This document shows positions 1 to 8,007 of a stretch of 34,488 bases of DNA, in pieces (within the stretch, counting starts at the first letter, position 1; every line of letters begins with the position of its first letter). This stretch comes from Bradyrhizobium sp. NAS80.1 (GTDB lineage: Bacteria; Pseudomonadota; Alphaproteobacteria; Rhizobiales; Xanthobacteraceae): contig NZ_LGHL01000178.1 in assembly GCF_001908205.1 (NCBI RefSeq), positions 1 through 34,488 of the forward strand. The letters run 5' to 3'. The notes under the pieces were generated by a model that worked only from the letters and a program-made list of their open reading frames with translations, was not told where the DNA came from and did no database searches. Both the position numbers and the translations under genes were made by a program.

Positions 1-53
1 GACCCTGGAGTAAATGACCTTGCAACCAATCGGCAACCCGCTCGGCACGAGGT

Positions 54-102
54 TGTCACCTATGTCTTAGGTACGATCTGTTACCGATGTCTTCGGTCTG
101 GA
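54..102. repeat. Pair of covarying mini-hairpin repeats near tRNA-Arg
   Basis: Two imperfect direct repeats of about 25 bp begin at 54 and 79. Each holds a short inverted repeat with the same loop, TGTCT: ACCTA/TAGGT at 58-72 and ACCGA/TCGGT at 83-97. The two stems differ only by a compensatory base-pair change, so pairing is kept in both copies. Repeated short motifs like this occur at the ends of some insertion-sequence families, notably IS21-like ones. The pair sits about 12 bp beyond the 3' end of a tRNA gene, a common integration point. I infer a possible mobile-element end or remnant, but no transposase is in the window. Confidence 0.45.
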
Positions 103-113
103 CAAAAATGAGA

Positions 114-190
114 TGGCGATCCCGGCAGGACTCGAACCTGCAACCCGCGGAGTAGAAATCCGCTACTCTATCCAGTTGAGCTACGGGACC
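114..190 (-). tRNA. tRNA-Arg (anticodon TCT)
   Basis: On the minus strand the gene begins GGTCCCG and ends CGGGATC-G-CCA, giving a 7-bp acceptor stem with one G-U pair, a discriminator G and an encoded CCA. The anticodon arm is GCGGA-TTTCTAC-TCCGC, which places TCT at the anticodon and reads AGA (and AGG by wobble) arginine codons. The T arm shows the canonical GGTTCGAGTCC core and the D arm the usual AGCTCAACTGGATAGAG pattern. The length of 77 nt is normal. AGA/AGG codons are rare in such a G+C-rich genome, so this is probably a minor isoacceptor. tRNA-Arg genes are frequent integration targets, and repeat-like DNA lies just past the 3' end. Confidence 0.95.
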
Positions 191-227
191 GTCCCTGGGC
201 CGGCCTCGGCTACCGCCCGCCGGTCTT

Positions 228-256
228 CTACCATTGCACATATGAAAAATCCTCAA
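228..256 (-). promoter_or_regulatory. Possible promoter of tRNA-Arg
   Basis: On the minus strand a TTGAGG hexamer (251-256) lies 17 nt from TGGTAG (228-233), about 38 nt before the tRNA 5' end. The -35 match is good and the -10 match is poor. The position and spacing suit a tRNA promoter, but this is a weak call. Confidence 0.22.
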
Positions 257-332
257 GCGCGCCAAGCCTGAACCGAACCGTTTTCCCACCAGAAGCGACA
301 AAGCGGAGCGGCAGAGTGCGCTTTGCCGGCCT

Positions 333-359
333 CGCGACGCGGCGGCCAGCCGTGTCGCG
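333..359. other. Strong hairpin in the leader of the alpha-2-macroglobulin gene
   Basis: Positions 333-343 pair with 349-359 in an 11-bp stem with one G-U pair and a 5-nt loop (344-348). No T-run follows on either strand, so it does not look like an intrinsic terminator. It lies in the 364-bp stretch between the tRNA and the start codon at 555, where I see no convincing gene or clear sigma70 promoter. It could be an mRNA leader structure or a residual palindromic repeat. Confidence 0.4.
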
Positions 360-554
360 GCCGGGATATGCTTTGCCGGTACATCTTTTCCTCTACCGCT
401 GCCGTGATTGCGGCGACCTTTGGCGGCTCTGGGCTTGCCTTGCCATGGCGAATGCGACGATTTGCACCTCTGGTTCCATCGCCTTGAGTCCGTCACCTTT
501 CAGCGCACTTCATGCTGCCCGCGGCATTCGTCCGCGATTTCCGGGAGTCCATTC

Positions 555-3500
555 ATGATCGGTCTGGTTCGCGCCGTTACACTCTGCGCCACGCTGGTGT
601 TCGGCCTTGCGGCTGCGCAAGGAGCTGACAAGGCCTTCAGGCGGGACGATCTCGCCGATTCCGCGATGAAGCTTGAGGCCCAGATCAAGAGCGAGGCGGG
701 GCCGGTCGCCAAGACCGGCGCGACCCTGCGCACCGACGCCGACGCCGCCTTCCGGCGCAACGATTTCCGCACGGGTCTGTCCGTCCTCGGCCAGATCGCG
801 GCGACTACGCCCGAGGATGCCGGCAACTGGCTGCGGCTCGCCAAGGTCATCTTCCAGATCACGCCCAAGAGCTCGAGCGAGCAGACGTTCCTGCTGGAGC
901 GCGCCTCCACCGCCGCCTACATCGCCTACATGCGCGCCGGGAATGCGGGCGAGGAGGCTGATGCGCTCGCGGTGCTCGGCAAGTCGCTGACCGAGCGCAA
1001 GCTGTGGCGGCCGGCGCTGGACGCGCTGCGGCTGTCGCTGGACATGCGCGAGGTCGCCGATGTCCGCGGGCAATATGAGAAGATGCGCGACGAGCACGGC
1101 TTCCGGCTGCTCGACTACACCGTGGACTCGGACTCGGCGAGCCCGCGCGCCTGCTTCCAGTTCTCGGAAGAACTCGCCAAGCGCACCGATTTCGCGCCGT
1201 TCCTGGCGCTCGCAGGCCAGGACAAGCCGGCGCTGTCGGCCGAGGGCAAGCAGCTCTGCGTCGACGGGCTGAAGCACGGTGAGCGCTACAACATCAATCT
1301 ACGCGCCGGCCTGCCGTCGACCGTGAAGGAGGGCCTGCCGAAATCGGCCGAGTTCAACATCTATGTGCGCGACCGCAAGCCGTTCGTGCGCTTCACCAGC
1401 CGCGCCTATGTGCTGCCGAGGACCGGACAGCGCGGCATTCCCGTGGTCAGCGTCAATACGCCCGCGATCAACATCAACGTGTTCCGGATCGGCGACCGCA
1501 ATCTGATCAACACGGTTGTGGACAGCGATTTCCAGAAGACGTTGTCCAAGTATCAGCTCAGCGATCTCGGCGGCGAGCGCGGCATGAAAGTCTGGTCCGG
1601 CGAGCTCGCGACCGCGATGACGCTGAACCAGGATGTGACAACTGCTTTCCCGGTCGACCAGGCCCTCGGCGAGCTCCAGCCTGGCGTCTACGTGATGACG
1701 GCCGCGGCCAAGGGCCCGGGCTCGGACGACGACTACCTGCTCGCTACGCAATGGTTCATCGTCTCCGATCTTGGCGTGTCGGCCTATTCCGGCAACGACG
1801 GCATCCACGTCTTCGTCAATTCGCTGGCCTCGACCGATCCGGTCGGCAAGGCCGAGGTGCGGCTGGTTGCCCGCAACAACGAGATCCTGGCCACGCGCAA
1901 GACGGACGACAGCGGCCACGTGCTGTTCGAGGCGGGGCTCGCACGCGGCGAGGGCGGCCTGTCGCCGGCGCTACTCACAGTCACCGGCGAGAAGGCCGAC
2001 TATGCCTTCCTGAGCCTGAAGACCTCTGCCTTCGACCTGTCCGACCGTGGCGTCGCGGGCCGCGTGGTCCCGGCGGGCGCAGACGCGTTCGTCTATGCCG
2101 AGCGCGGCGTCTATCGCTCCAGCGAAACCGTCTATCTCACCGCGCTGCTCCGCGACGGGCAGGGCAATGCAGTCACCGGCGGCCCGCTGACCTTGGTGAT
2201 CGAGCGCCCCGACGGGGTCGAATTCGGCCGCGCCGTGCTCGCCGACCAGGGCGCCGGCGGCCGCACGCTCTCCGTGCCGCTCAACTCGGCCGTCCCGACC
2301 GGGACCTGGCGGGTGCGCGCCTTCACCGATCCGAAGGGCTCTTCGGTCGGCGAGACCACCTTCATGGTCGAGGACTACGTTCCTGATCGGATCGAATTCG
2401 ACTTGTCCGCCAAGGACAAGCTGATCAAAGCTAATGCTCCTGTAGAGCTTAAGGCGGACGGCCATTTCCTGTATGGCGCGCCCGCATCCGGCCTCCAGCT
2501 CGAAGGCGACATGCTCATCGCGCCGGCTGCGGAGCGGCCGGGCTTTACCGGCTACCAGTTCGGCGTCGCCGACGAGGAGACCACCTCGAACGAGCGCACG
2601 CCGCTGGAGAACCTGCCGGAGGCCGACGCCAATGGCGTTGCGACCTTCCCGGTGACGCTGGACAAGCAGCCGGCCTCGACCCGCCCGCAGGAGGCGCAGA
2701 TCTTCGTCCGCATGGTCGAGACCGGGGGCCGTGCTGTCGAGCGCAAGCTGGTGCTGCCAGTCGCACCCGCGAGCGCCATGATCGGCATCAAGCCGCTGTT
2801 CGGCGACAAGAACGTCGCCGAGGGCGACAAGGCCGAGTTCGACGTCGTGTTCGTCTCGCCCGAGGGCCAGACGCTGCGCCGCGACGGCCTGCGCTACGAA
2901 CTCCTGAAGATGGAGTCGCGCTACCAGTGGTATCGCCAGAACAATTACTGGGAGTATGAGCCGGTCAAGTCGACGTCGCGCGTCGCCAACGGGGATGTCG
3001 CTGTTGCGGCAGACAAGCCTTCGCGGATTTCGCTCACGCCTCAACCTGGCCGCTACCGTCTCGACGTGAAGTCCAACGACGCGGACGGCCCGGTAACCTC
3101 GGTGCAGTTCGACGTCGGCTGGTATTCCGATGGCAGCGCCGACACCCCGGACCTGCTGGAGACCTCGATCGACAAGCCGCAATATGCTTCCGGCGACACC
3201 ATGACGGTGTCGGTCAATGTCCGTAACCCCGGCAAGCTCACCGTCAACGTGCTCGGCGACCGCCTGCTGACGACGCAGACCATCGACGTCAAGGAAGGCA
3301 CCGCGCAGGTGAAGCTCCCGGTCGGCAAGGACTGGGGCACTGGCGCCTATGTCGTGGCGACGCTGCGCCGTCCGCTCGATGCGGCTGCCCAGCGCATGCC
3401 GGGCCGGGCGATCGGCCTGAAATGGTTCGGCATCGACAAGCAGACCCGCACGCTTTCCGTGAAGCTGACGCCGCCGGCGCTGATCCGGCCGAACGCGATG

Positions 3501-5759
3501 TTGAATATCCCGGTCAAGCTCGACGGTCTCAATCCGGGCGAGGACGCCAAGGTCGTCATCGCCGCGGTCGATGTCGGCATCCTCAACCTCACCAACTATA
3601 AGCCTCCGGCGCCGGACGACTATTATATGGGCCAGCGCCGCCTGACCGCCGAGATCCGCGATCTCTATGGCCAGCTCATCGACGGCATGTCGGGCACCCG
3701 CGGCCAGATCAAGTCCGGCGGCGACGCCGGGGCAGCCGAGCTGCAGGGCTCGCCGCCCACACAAAAACCGCTCGCGCTCTATTCGGGCATCGTCACGGTC
3801 GCTGCCGACGGCACAGCGGAGGTGAGCTTCGACATTCCGGAGTTCGCCGGCACCGCGCGCGTGATGGCGGTGGCGTGGACAGCGACCAAGCTTGGCCGGG
3901 CCAACACGGACGTCGTGATCCGCGATCCCGTGGTGCTGACCACGACCTTGCCGCGCTTCCTGCTCAACGGTGACCACGGCACAGCCAATCTGGAGATCGA
4001 CAATGTCGAGGGCCAGGCCGGCGACTACGTGATCAACGTGAAGACGGGCGGTCCGGTGAAGATGACCGGTAACCCCGCAACGACGGTCAAGCTCGCCGCC
4101 AAGCAGCGCAACGCGTTCTCGCTGGCGCTCGACGCGACCGCGGCGGGGCAGGCGACGCTCGACGTCGACATCAAGGGGCCGAATGGCCTTGCGCTCGCGC
4201 GTCACTATGCGTTCGACGTCAAGGCAGCAACGCAGGTGCTGGCGCGACGCTCGATCCGGACGCTGGCGAGGGGCGAGAGCCTGACGCTGACCTCGGACAT
4301 GTTCTCCGACCTCGTGCCGGGCACCGGCGGCGTCTCGATCTCGGCGAGCCTGTCGACCGCGCTCGATGCGGCGACGATCCTGAAGGCGCTCGACCGCTAT
4401 CCCTATGGCTGCTCGGAACAGATCACGAGCCGCGCCTTGCCGCTGCTCTACGTCAACGAGCTCGCGGCCGGCGCGCACCTCGCCATGGACACCGAGGTCG
4501 ACCAGCGTATCCGCGATGCGATCGAGCGGCTGCTGGCGCGCCAGGGGTCGAACGGCTCGTTCGGCCTCTGGTCGGCCGGCGGCGACGACGCCTGGTTAGA
4601 TGCCTATGTGACGGACTTCCTGACCCGCGCCCGGGAAAAGGGCTTTGTGGTGCCGGACGTGCTGTTCAAGAACGCGCTCGACCGCATCCGCAACTCGGTG
4701 GTGAACGGCAACGAGCCGGAGAAGGACGGCGGGCGCGATCTCGCCTACGGCCTCTACGTGCTCGCACGCAATGGCGCAGCGCCGATCGGCGATCTTCGCT
4801 ATCTCGCCGACACCAAGCTGTCCAACCTCGCGACCCCGATCGCGAAGTCGCAGCTTGCTGCGGCGCTAGCCCTGGTCGGCGACCGCAACCGCGCCGAACG
4901 CGTCTATGGTGCCGCGCTCGACAGCCTCGCGCCAAAGCCCGTGCTCGAGTTTGGCCGCACCGACTACGGCTCGCAGCTCCGCGATGCCGCAGCACTGGTC
5001 TCGCTCGCGAGCGAAGGCAACGCGCCGAAGGCGACGCTGACGCAGGCGGTGTCGCGGGTCGAGACCGCACGCGGGCTCACGCCCTACACCTCCACGCAGG
5101 AGAATGCGTGGCTGGTGCTGGCGGCGCGGGCGCTCGCCAAGGAGAACCTCTCGATCGAGGTCGACGGCCAGCCGGTCAAGACCGCGCTCTATCGCAGCTA
5201 CAAGGCCGCGACGCTGGAGGGCAGGCCGCTGAAGATCACCAATACCGGTGATGCGCCGGTGCAGGCGGTGGTCTCGGTGTCGGGCTCGCCTGTCACGCCT
5301 GAGCCGGCCGCTTCGGCCGGGTTCAAGATCGAGCGCAACTACTTCACGCTCGACGGCAAGCCGGCCGATATCAGCAAGGTCAAGCAGAACGATCGCTTCG
5401 CCGTGGTGTTGAAGATTACGGAGGCAAAGCCCGAGTACGGCCACATCATGGTGTCGGACTATCTGCCGGCGGGACTCGAGATCGACAATCCGAAGCTGGT
5501 GTCGTCGGGTGACAGCGGCACGCTGGACTGGATCGAGGACGGCGAGGAGCCTGAGAATACCGAGTTCCGCGACGACCGCTTCACAGCGGCGGTCGACCGC
5601 GCCTCGGATTCCAAGTCGGTCTTCACCGTGGCCTACGTCGTGCGCGCGGTCTCGCCCGGCAAATACGTGCTGCCGCAGGCCTATGTCGAGGACATGTACA
5701 ATCCCTCGCGCTACGGCCGCACCGGGACGGGCACGGTTGAGGTGCGGGCGGCGAAGTGA
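555..5759 (+). CDS. Bacterial alpha-2-macroglobulin family protein (YfhM-like)
   Basis: A large periplasmic protease-trapping protein of 1734 residues, similar in size to the roughly 1650-residue E. coli YfhM. I chose ATG 555 because a GGGAG ribosome site precedes it and a signal peptide follows directly (MIGLVRAVTLCATLVFGLAA); the frame stays open upstream to 408. No lipobox cysteine is visible, so it is predicted to be soluble in the periplasm, whereas YfhM is a lipoprotein. An alpha-helical TPR-like region occupies roughly residues 30-200, followed by macroglobulin-type beta domains. The thioester motif YPYGCSEQ is intact, with its cysteine at about residue 1286, and helical thioester-domain sequence follows. 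In the family, cleavage of a bait region by a protease lets the thioester capture the attacker. Its stop overlaps the region where the PBP1C gene starts, the usual partner, which repairs peptidoglycan after attack. The bait region cannot be assigned by eye. Confidence 0.93.
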   Translation: MIGLVRAVTLCATLVFGLAAAQGADKAFRRDDLADSAMKLEAQIKSEAGPVAKTGATLRTDADAAFRRNDFRTGLSVLGQIAATTPEDAGNWLRLAKVIFQITPKSSSEQTFLLERASTAAYIAYMRAGNAGEEADALAVLGKSLTERKLWRPALDALRLSLDMREVADVRGQYEKMRDEHGFRLLDYTVDSDSASPRACFQFSEELAKRTDFAPFLALAGQDKPALSAEGKQLCVDGLKHGERYNINLRAGLPSTVKEGLPKSAEFNIYVRDRKPFVRFTSRAYVLPRTGQRGIPVVSVNTPAININVFRIGDRNLINTVVDSDFQKTLSKYQLSDLGGERGMKVWSGELATAMTLNQDVTTAFPVDQALGELQPGVYVMTAAAKGPGSDDDYLLATQWFIVSDLGVSAYSGNDGIHVFVNSLASTDPVGKAEVRLVARNNEILATRKTDDSGHVLFEAGLARGEGGLSPALLTVTGEKADYAFLSLKTSAFDLSDRGVAGRVVPAGADAFVYAERGVYRSSETVYLTALLRDGQGNAVTGGPLTLVIERPDGVEFGRAVLADQGAGGRTLSVPLNSAVPTGTWRVRAFTDPKGSSVGETTFMVEDYVPDRIEFDLSAKDKLIKANAPVELKADGHFLYGAPASGLQLEGDMLIAPAAERPGFTGYQFGVADEETTSNERTPLENLPEADANGVATFPVTLDKQPASTRPQEAQIFVRMVETGGRAVERKLVLPVAPASAMIGIKPLFGDKNVAEGDKAEFDVVFVSPEGQTLRRDGLRYELLKMESRYQWYRQNNYWEYEPVKSTSRVANGDVAVAADKPSRISLTPQPGRYRLDVKSNDADGPVTSVQFDVGWYSDGSADTPDLLETSIDKPQYASGDTMTVSVNVRNPGKLTVNVLGDRLLTTQTIDVKEGTAQVKLPVGKDWGTGAYVVATLRRPLDAAAQRMPGRAIGLKWFGIDKQTRTLSVKLTPPALIRPNAMLNIPVKLDGLNPGEDAKVVIAAVDVGILNLTNYKPPAPDDYYMGQRRLTAEIRDLYGQLIDGMSGTRGQIKSGGDAGAAELQGSPPTQKPLALYSGIVTVAADGTAEVSFDIPEFAGTARVMAVAWTATKLGRANTDVVIRDPVVLTTTLPRFLLNGDHGTANLEIDNVEGQAGDYVINVKTGGPVKMTGNPATTVKLAAKQRNAFSLALDATAAGQATLDVDIKGPNGLALARHYAFDVKAATQVLARRSIRTLARGESLTLTSDMFSDLVPGTGGVSISASLSTALDAATILKALDRYPYGCSEQITSRALPLLYVNELAAGAHLAMDTEVDQRIRDAIERLLARQGSNGSFGLWSAGGDDAWLDAYVTDFLTRAREKGFVVPDVLFKNALDRIRNSVVNGNEPEKDGGRDLAYGLYVLARNGAAPIGDLRYLADTKLSNLATPIAKSQLAAALALVGDRNRAERVYGAALDSLAPKPVLEFGRTDYGSQLRDAAALVSLASEGNAPKATLTQAVSRVETARGLTPYTSTQENAWLVLAARALAKENLSIEVDGQPVKTALYRSYKAATLEGRPLKITNTGDAPVQAVVSVSGSPVTPEPAASAGFKIERNYFTLDGKPADISKVKQNDRFAVVLKITEAKPEYGHIMVSDYLPAGLEIDNPKLVSSGDSGTLDWIEDGEEPENTEFRDDRFTAAVDRASDSKSVFTVAYVVRAVSPGKYVLPQAYVEDMYNPSRYGRTGTGTVEVRAAK

Positions 5760-5767
5760 GTGATGAG

Positions 5768-7957
5768 ATGAGCGAGCCTGACCAAGTGCCCTGTCATTCC
5801 GGGGCGGTGCAAAGCACCGAACCCGGAATCTCGAGATTCCGGGTTCGGCTCTTCGAGCCGCCCCGGAATGACGGCAGAGGCGCAAAGGGCAGGGGCCTTC
5901 GTATCCTCTCCATCGCCGCACTCACCCTCGTCCTCGGCATCGTCACCTTCGTCGCCTGGGTCTACTCCCTCGGCCCGCTGCCGCTTGATGAAGCGCGGCA
6001 GGTCTCCACCACCGTCGTCGACCGAAACGGAAAGCTGCTGCGCGCCTATGCCATGGCGGACGGGCGCTGGAGGTTGCCGGTCGATGCCAAGGCGAATGTC
6101 GATCCGACCTATCTGAAACTGCTGTTCGCCTATGAGGACCAGCGCTTCTATGCGCATGACGGCATCGATCCCCTGGCGCTGGGGCGCGCCGCATTGCAGC
6201 TCGCCACGCGCGGCCACATCGTGTCAGGCGGCTCGACGATCAGCATGCAGCTCGCGCGGTTGACAGAGCCGCGGCGGCAGCGCTCGCTCTATGCCAAGCT
6301 GCACCAGATCGTGCGCGCGATCGAGCTGGAGCGGACGCTCAGCAAGGACGAGATTCTCAATCTCTACCTCGCGCTCGCGCCTTATGGCGGCAATCTCGAA
6401 GGCATCCGCGCCGCCTCGATCTCCTATTTCGGCAAGGAGCCGAAGCGGCTGTCGCTGGCGGAAGCTGCATTGCTGGTCGCGTTGCCGCAATCGCCGGAGA
6501 CGCGCAGGCTAGATCGCTATCCCGATGCCGCGCGCAAGGCGCGCGACCGCGTGCTCGATCGCATGGTCGAGGAGCACCAGGTCAGCCTCGACGATGCGCA
6601 GCAGGCCAAAGCCGTTCCTGTGCCGAAGCTGCGCAAGCCGATGCCGATCCTGGCGCCGCATGCTTCCGACAGCGCGCTTGCGACGATCAAGGACGCACCG
6701 ATCATCAAGCTGACGCTGGATGCCAATCTCCAGAAGGTGCTGGAGCCGCTGGCGCGCGACCGCGCCATCGCATTGGGGCCGAACATTTCAGTCGGCATCA
6801 TCGTGGTCGACAATGAGAGCGGCGACGTGCTGGCGCGCGTTGGCGCGGCCGACTATTTCGACGACAGCCGGGCAGGGCAGGTCGACATGACTCGCGCCAT
6901 TCGCTCGCCGGGTTCGACTCTAAAGCCCTTCATCTACGGGCTCGCCTTCGAGGACGGCTTCGTCCACCCCGACAGCCTGATCGACGACAGGCCCGTCCGC
7001 TTCGGCTCCTACGCGCCGGAAAATTTCGACATGACGTTCCAGGGCACAGTGCCAGTGAAGAAGGCACTGCAATTGTCGCTGAACGTGCCGGCGATCGTGC
7101 TGCTCGACCGTGTCGGGTCGAGTCGTCTGGCATCTCGGCTGCGCCAGGCCGGCGGCAATTTGGTTCTGCCCAAAGATGAGGCGCCGGGGCTCGCCATGGG
7201 GCTCGGCGGCGTCGGCGTGACGCTTCAGGATCTCGCCCAGCTCTATACCGGGTTCGCCCGGCTCGGCACCACCAAGCCGCTACGCGAGGTGATGATTGGC
7301 AAGGACGACCGCGAGCCGCTGCGGCTCATGGACCAGGTCGCGGCCTGGCAGGTCGGCAATGTGCTGCTCGGCACGCCACCGCCGGAGAACGCCGCCCACA
7401 ACCGCATCGCCTTCAAGACCGGTACGTCCTACGGCTATCGCGATGCTTGGTCGGTCGGGTTCGACGGCCGCATGACCATCGGCGTCTGGGTCGGCCGGCC
7501 CGACGGCGCGCCGGTTCCCGGCCTGATTGGCCGCGTGGCTGCCGCGCCCATCCTGTTCGACGCCTTTGCGCGAACCGGCAAGACGCTGGCCCCATTGCCG
7601 AAGCCGCCTAAGGGAACCCTGGTCGCCAGCAACGCGAAGCTGCCGTTGCCGCTGAAGCGGTTCCGCCCGGTCGGGGAGCTTGTCCGGACCGGCGGCGGGC
7701 AGGCTCCGCATATCCAGTTCCCGCTCAACGGCTCGCGGATCGACGTCGATCGGTCGGGTGGCCAGGAGGCCGCTACGATGCCCGTGAAGGTCGCCGGCGG
7801 CGTTCTGCCCATGACCATCATGGTTAACGGAACGTCGCTCGGCGAGATCGACGGGCGCCGCCAGCGCCTGATTGATCCGCCCGGTCCGGGCTTTGCACGG
7901 CTCACCGTCATCGACGCCACGGGCGCCGCGGACACAGTTGTCATTCGAATTCAATGA
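5768..7957 (+). CDS. pbpC: Penicillin-binding protein 1C (glycosyltransferase/transpeptidase)
   Basis: A bifunctional inner-membrane peptidoglycan synthase. I chose ATG 5768; a GTG at 5756 overlapping the upstream TGA is an in-frame alternative. One membrane helix (about residues 42-62) follows a short cytoplasmic tail. The GT51 domain shows the catalytic EDQRF motif and GGSTISMQLARL. The transpeptidase domain shows the active serine in SPGSTLKP (Ser383 from this start), SLN and KTGTS. The C-terminal part resembles the BiPBP_C domain found in PBP1C. About 26 residues of the N-terminal tail (CHSGAVQSTEPGISRF onward) are encoded by a palindromic repeat at 5793-5872. No ATG, GTG or TTG occurs in frame between the repeat and the membrane helix, so the repeat is almost certainly translated. 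It is paired with the alpha-2-macroglobulin as in many Proteobacteria and is likely co-transcribed with it. Confidence 0.93.
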   Translation: MSEPDQVPCHSGAVQSTEPGISRFRVRLFEPPRNDGRGAKGRGLRILSIAALTLVLGIVTFVAWVYSLGPLPLDEARQVSTTVVDRNGKLLRAYAMADGRWRLPVDAKANVDPTYLKLLFAYEDQRFYAHDGIDPLALGRAALQLATRGHIVSGGSTISMQLARLTEPRRQRSLYAKLHQIVRAIELERTLSKDEILNLYLALAPYGGNLEGIRAASISYFGKEPKRLSLAEAALLVALPQSPETRRLDRYPDAARKARDRVLDRMVEEHQVSLDDAQQAKAVPVPKLRKPMPILAPHASDSALATIKDAPIIKLTLDANLQKVLEPLARDRAIALGPNISVGIIVVDNESGDVLARVGAADYFDDSRAGQVDMTRAIRSPGSTLKPFIYGLAFEDGFVHPDSLIDDRPVRFGSYAPENFDMTFQGTVPVKKALQLSLNVPAIVLLDRVGSSRLASRLRQAGGNLVLPKDEAPGLAMGLGGVGVTLQDLAQLYTGFARLGTTKPLREVMIGKDDREPLRLMDQVAAWQVGNVLLGTPPPENAAHNRIAFKTGTSYGYRDAWSVGFDGRMTIGVWVGRPDGAPVPGLIGRVAAAPILFDAFARTGKTLAPLPKPPKGTLVASNAKLPLPLKRFRPVGELVRTGGGQAPHIQFPLNGSRIDVDRSGGQEAATMPVKVAGGVLPMTIMVNGTSLGEIDGRRQRLIDPPGPGFARLTVIDATGAADTVVIRIQ
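5793..5872. repeat. Cloverleaf-type palindromic repeat inside the pbpC coding sequence
   Basis: An 80-bp element. The outer arms 5793-5806 and 5859-5872 are perfect 14-bp inverted repeats. Between them lie three hairpins: 5807-5817 (GTGC-AAA-GCAC), a perfect 32-bp palindrome at 5817-5848, and 5848-5858 (GCTC-TTC-GAGC). The single strand would fold into a three-armed cloverleaf. Elements of this style recur in Bradyrhizobium genomes, and their translation (an SGAxxxTEPGISRFRVR-like signature) appears as junk in many predicted proteins; I recall this rather than having checked it. Here the element is in frame at the start of pbpC, right after the alpha-2-macroglobulin stop. Confidence 0.9.
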
Positions 7958-8007
7958 CCTTGCCTTAAGCGGTTGTGGCGATGTCGGTTTCAGCGTAAGC
8001 GGAACCA

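Noticed and set aside
56..496. A 146-codon minus-strand frame covering the tRNA gene
   Set aside because: It overlaps a complete tRNA and has no protein-family features.
408..554. An N-terminal extension of the alpha-2-macroglobulin to the first ATG of the frame
   Set aside because: The signal peptide begins at 555 with a ribosome site before it; the extension would bury the signal.
1971..4478. An 835-codon open frame on the minus strand opposite the alpha-2-macroglobulin gene
   Set aside because: It is Arg/Asp/Gly/His-rich without domains and mirrors the G/C third-position bias of the real gene; the plus-strand protein has clear motifs.
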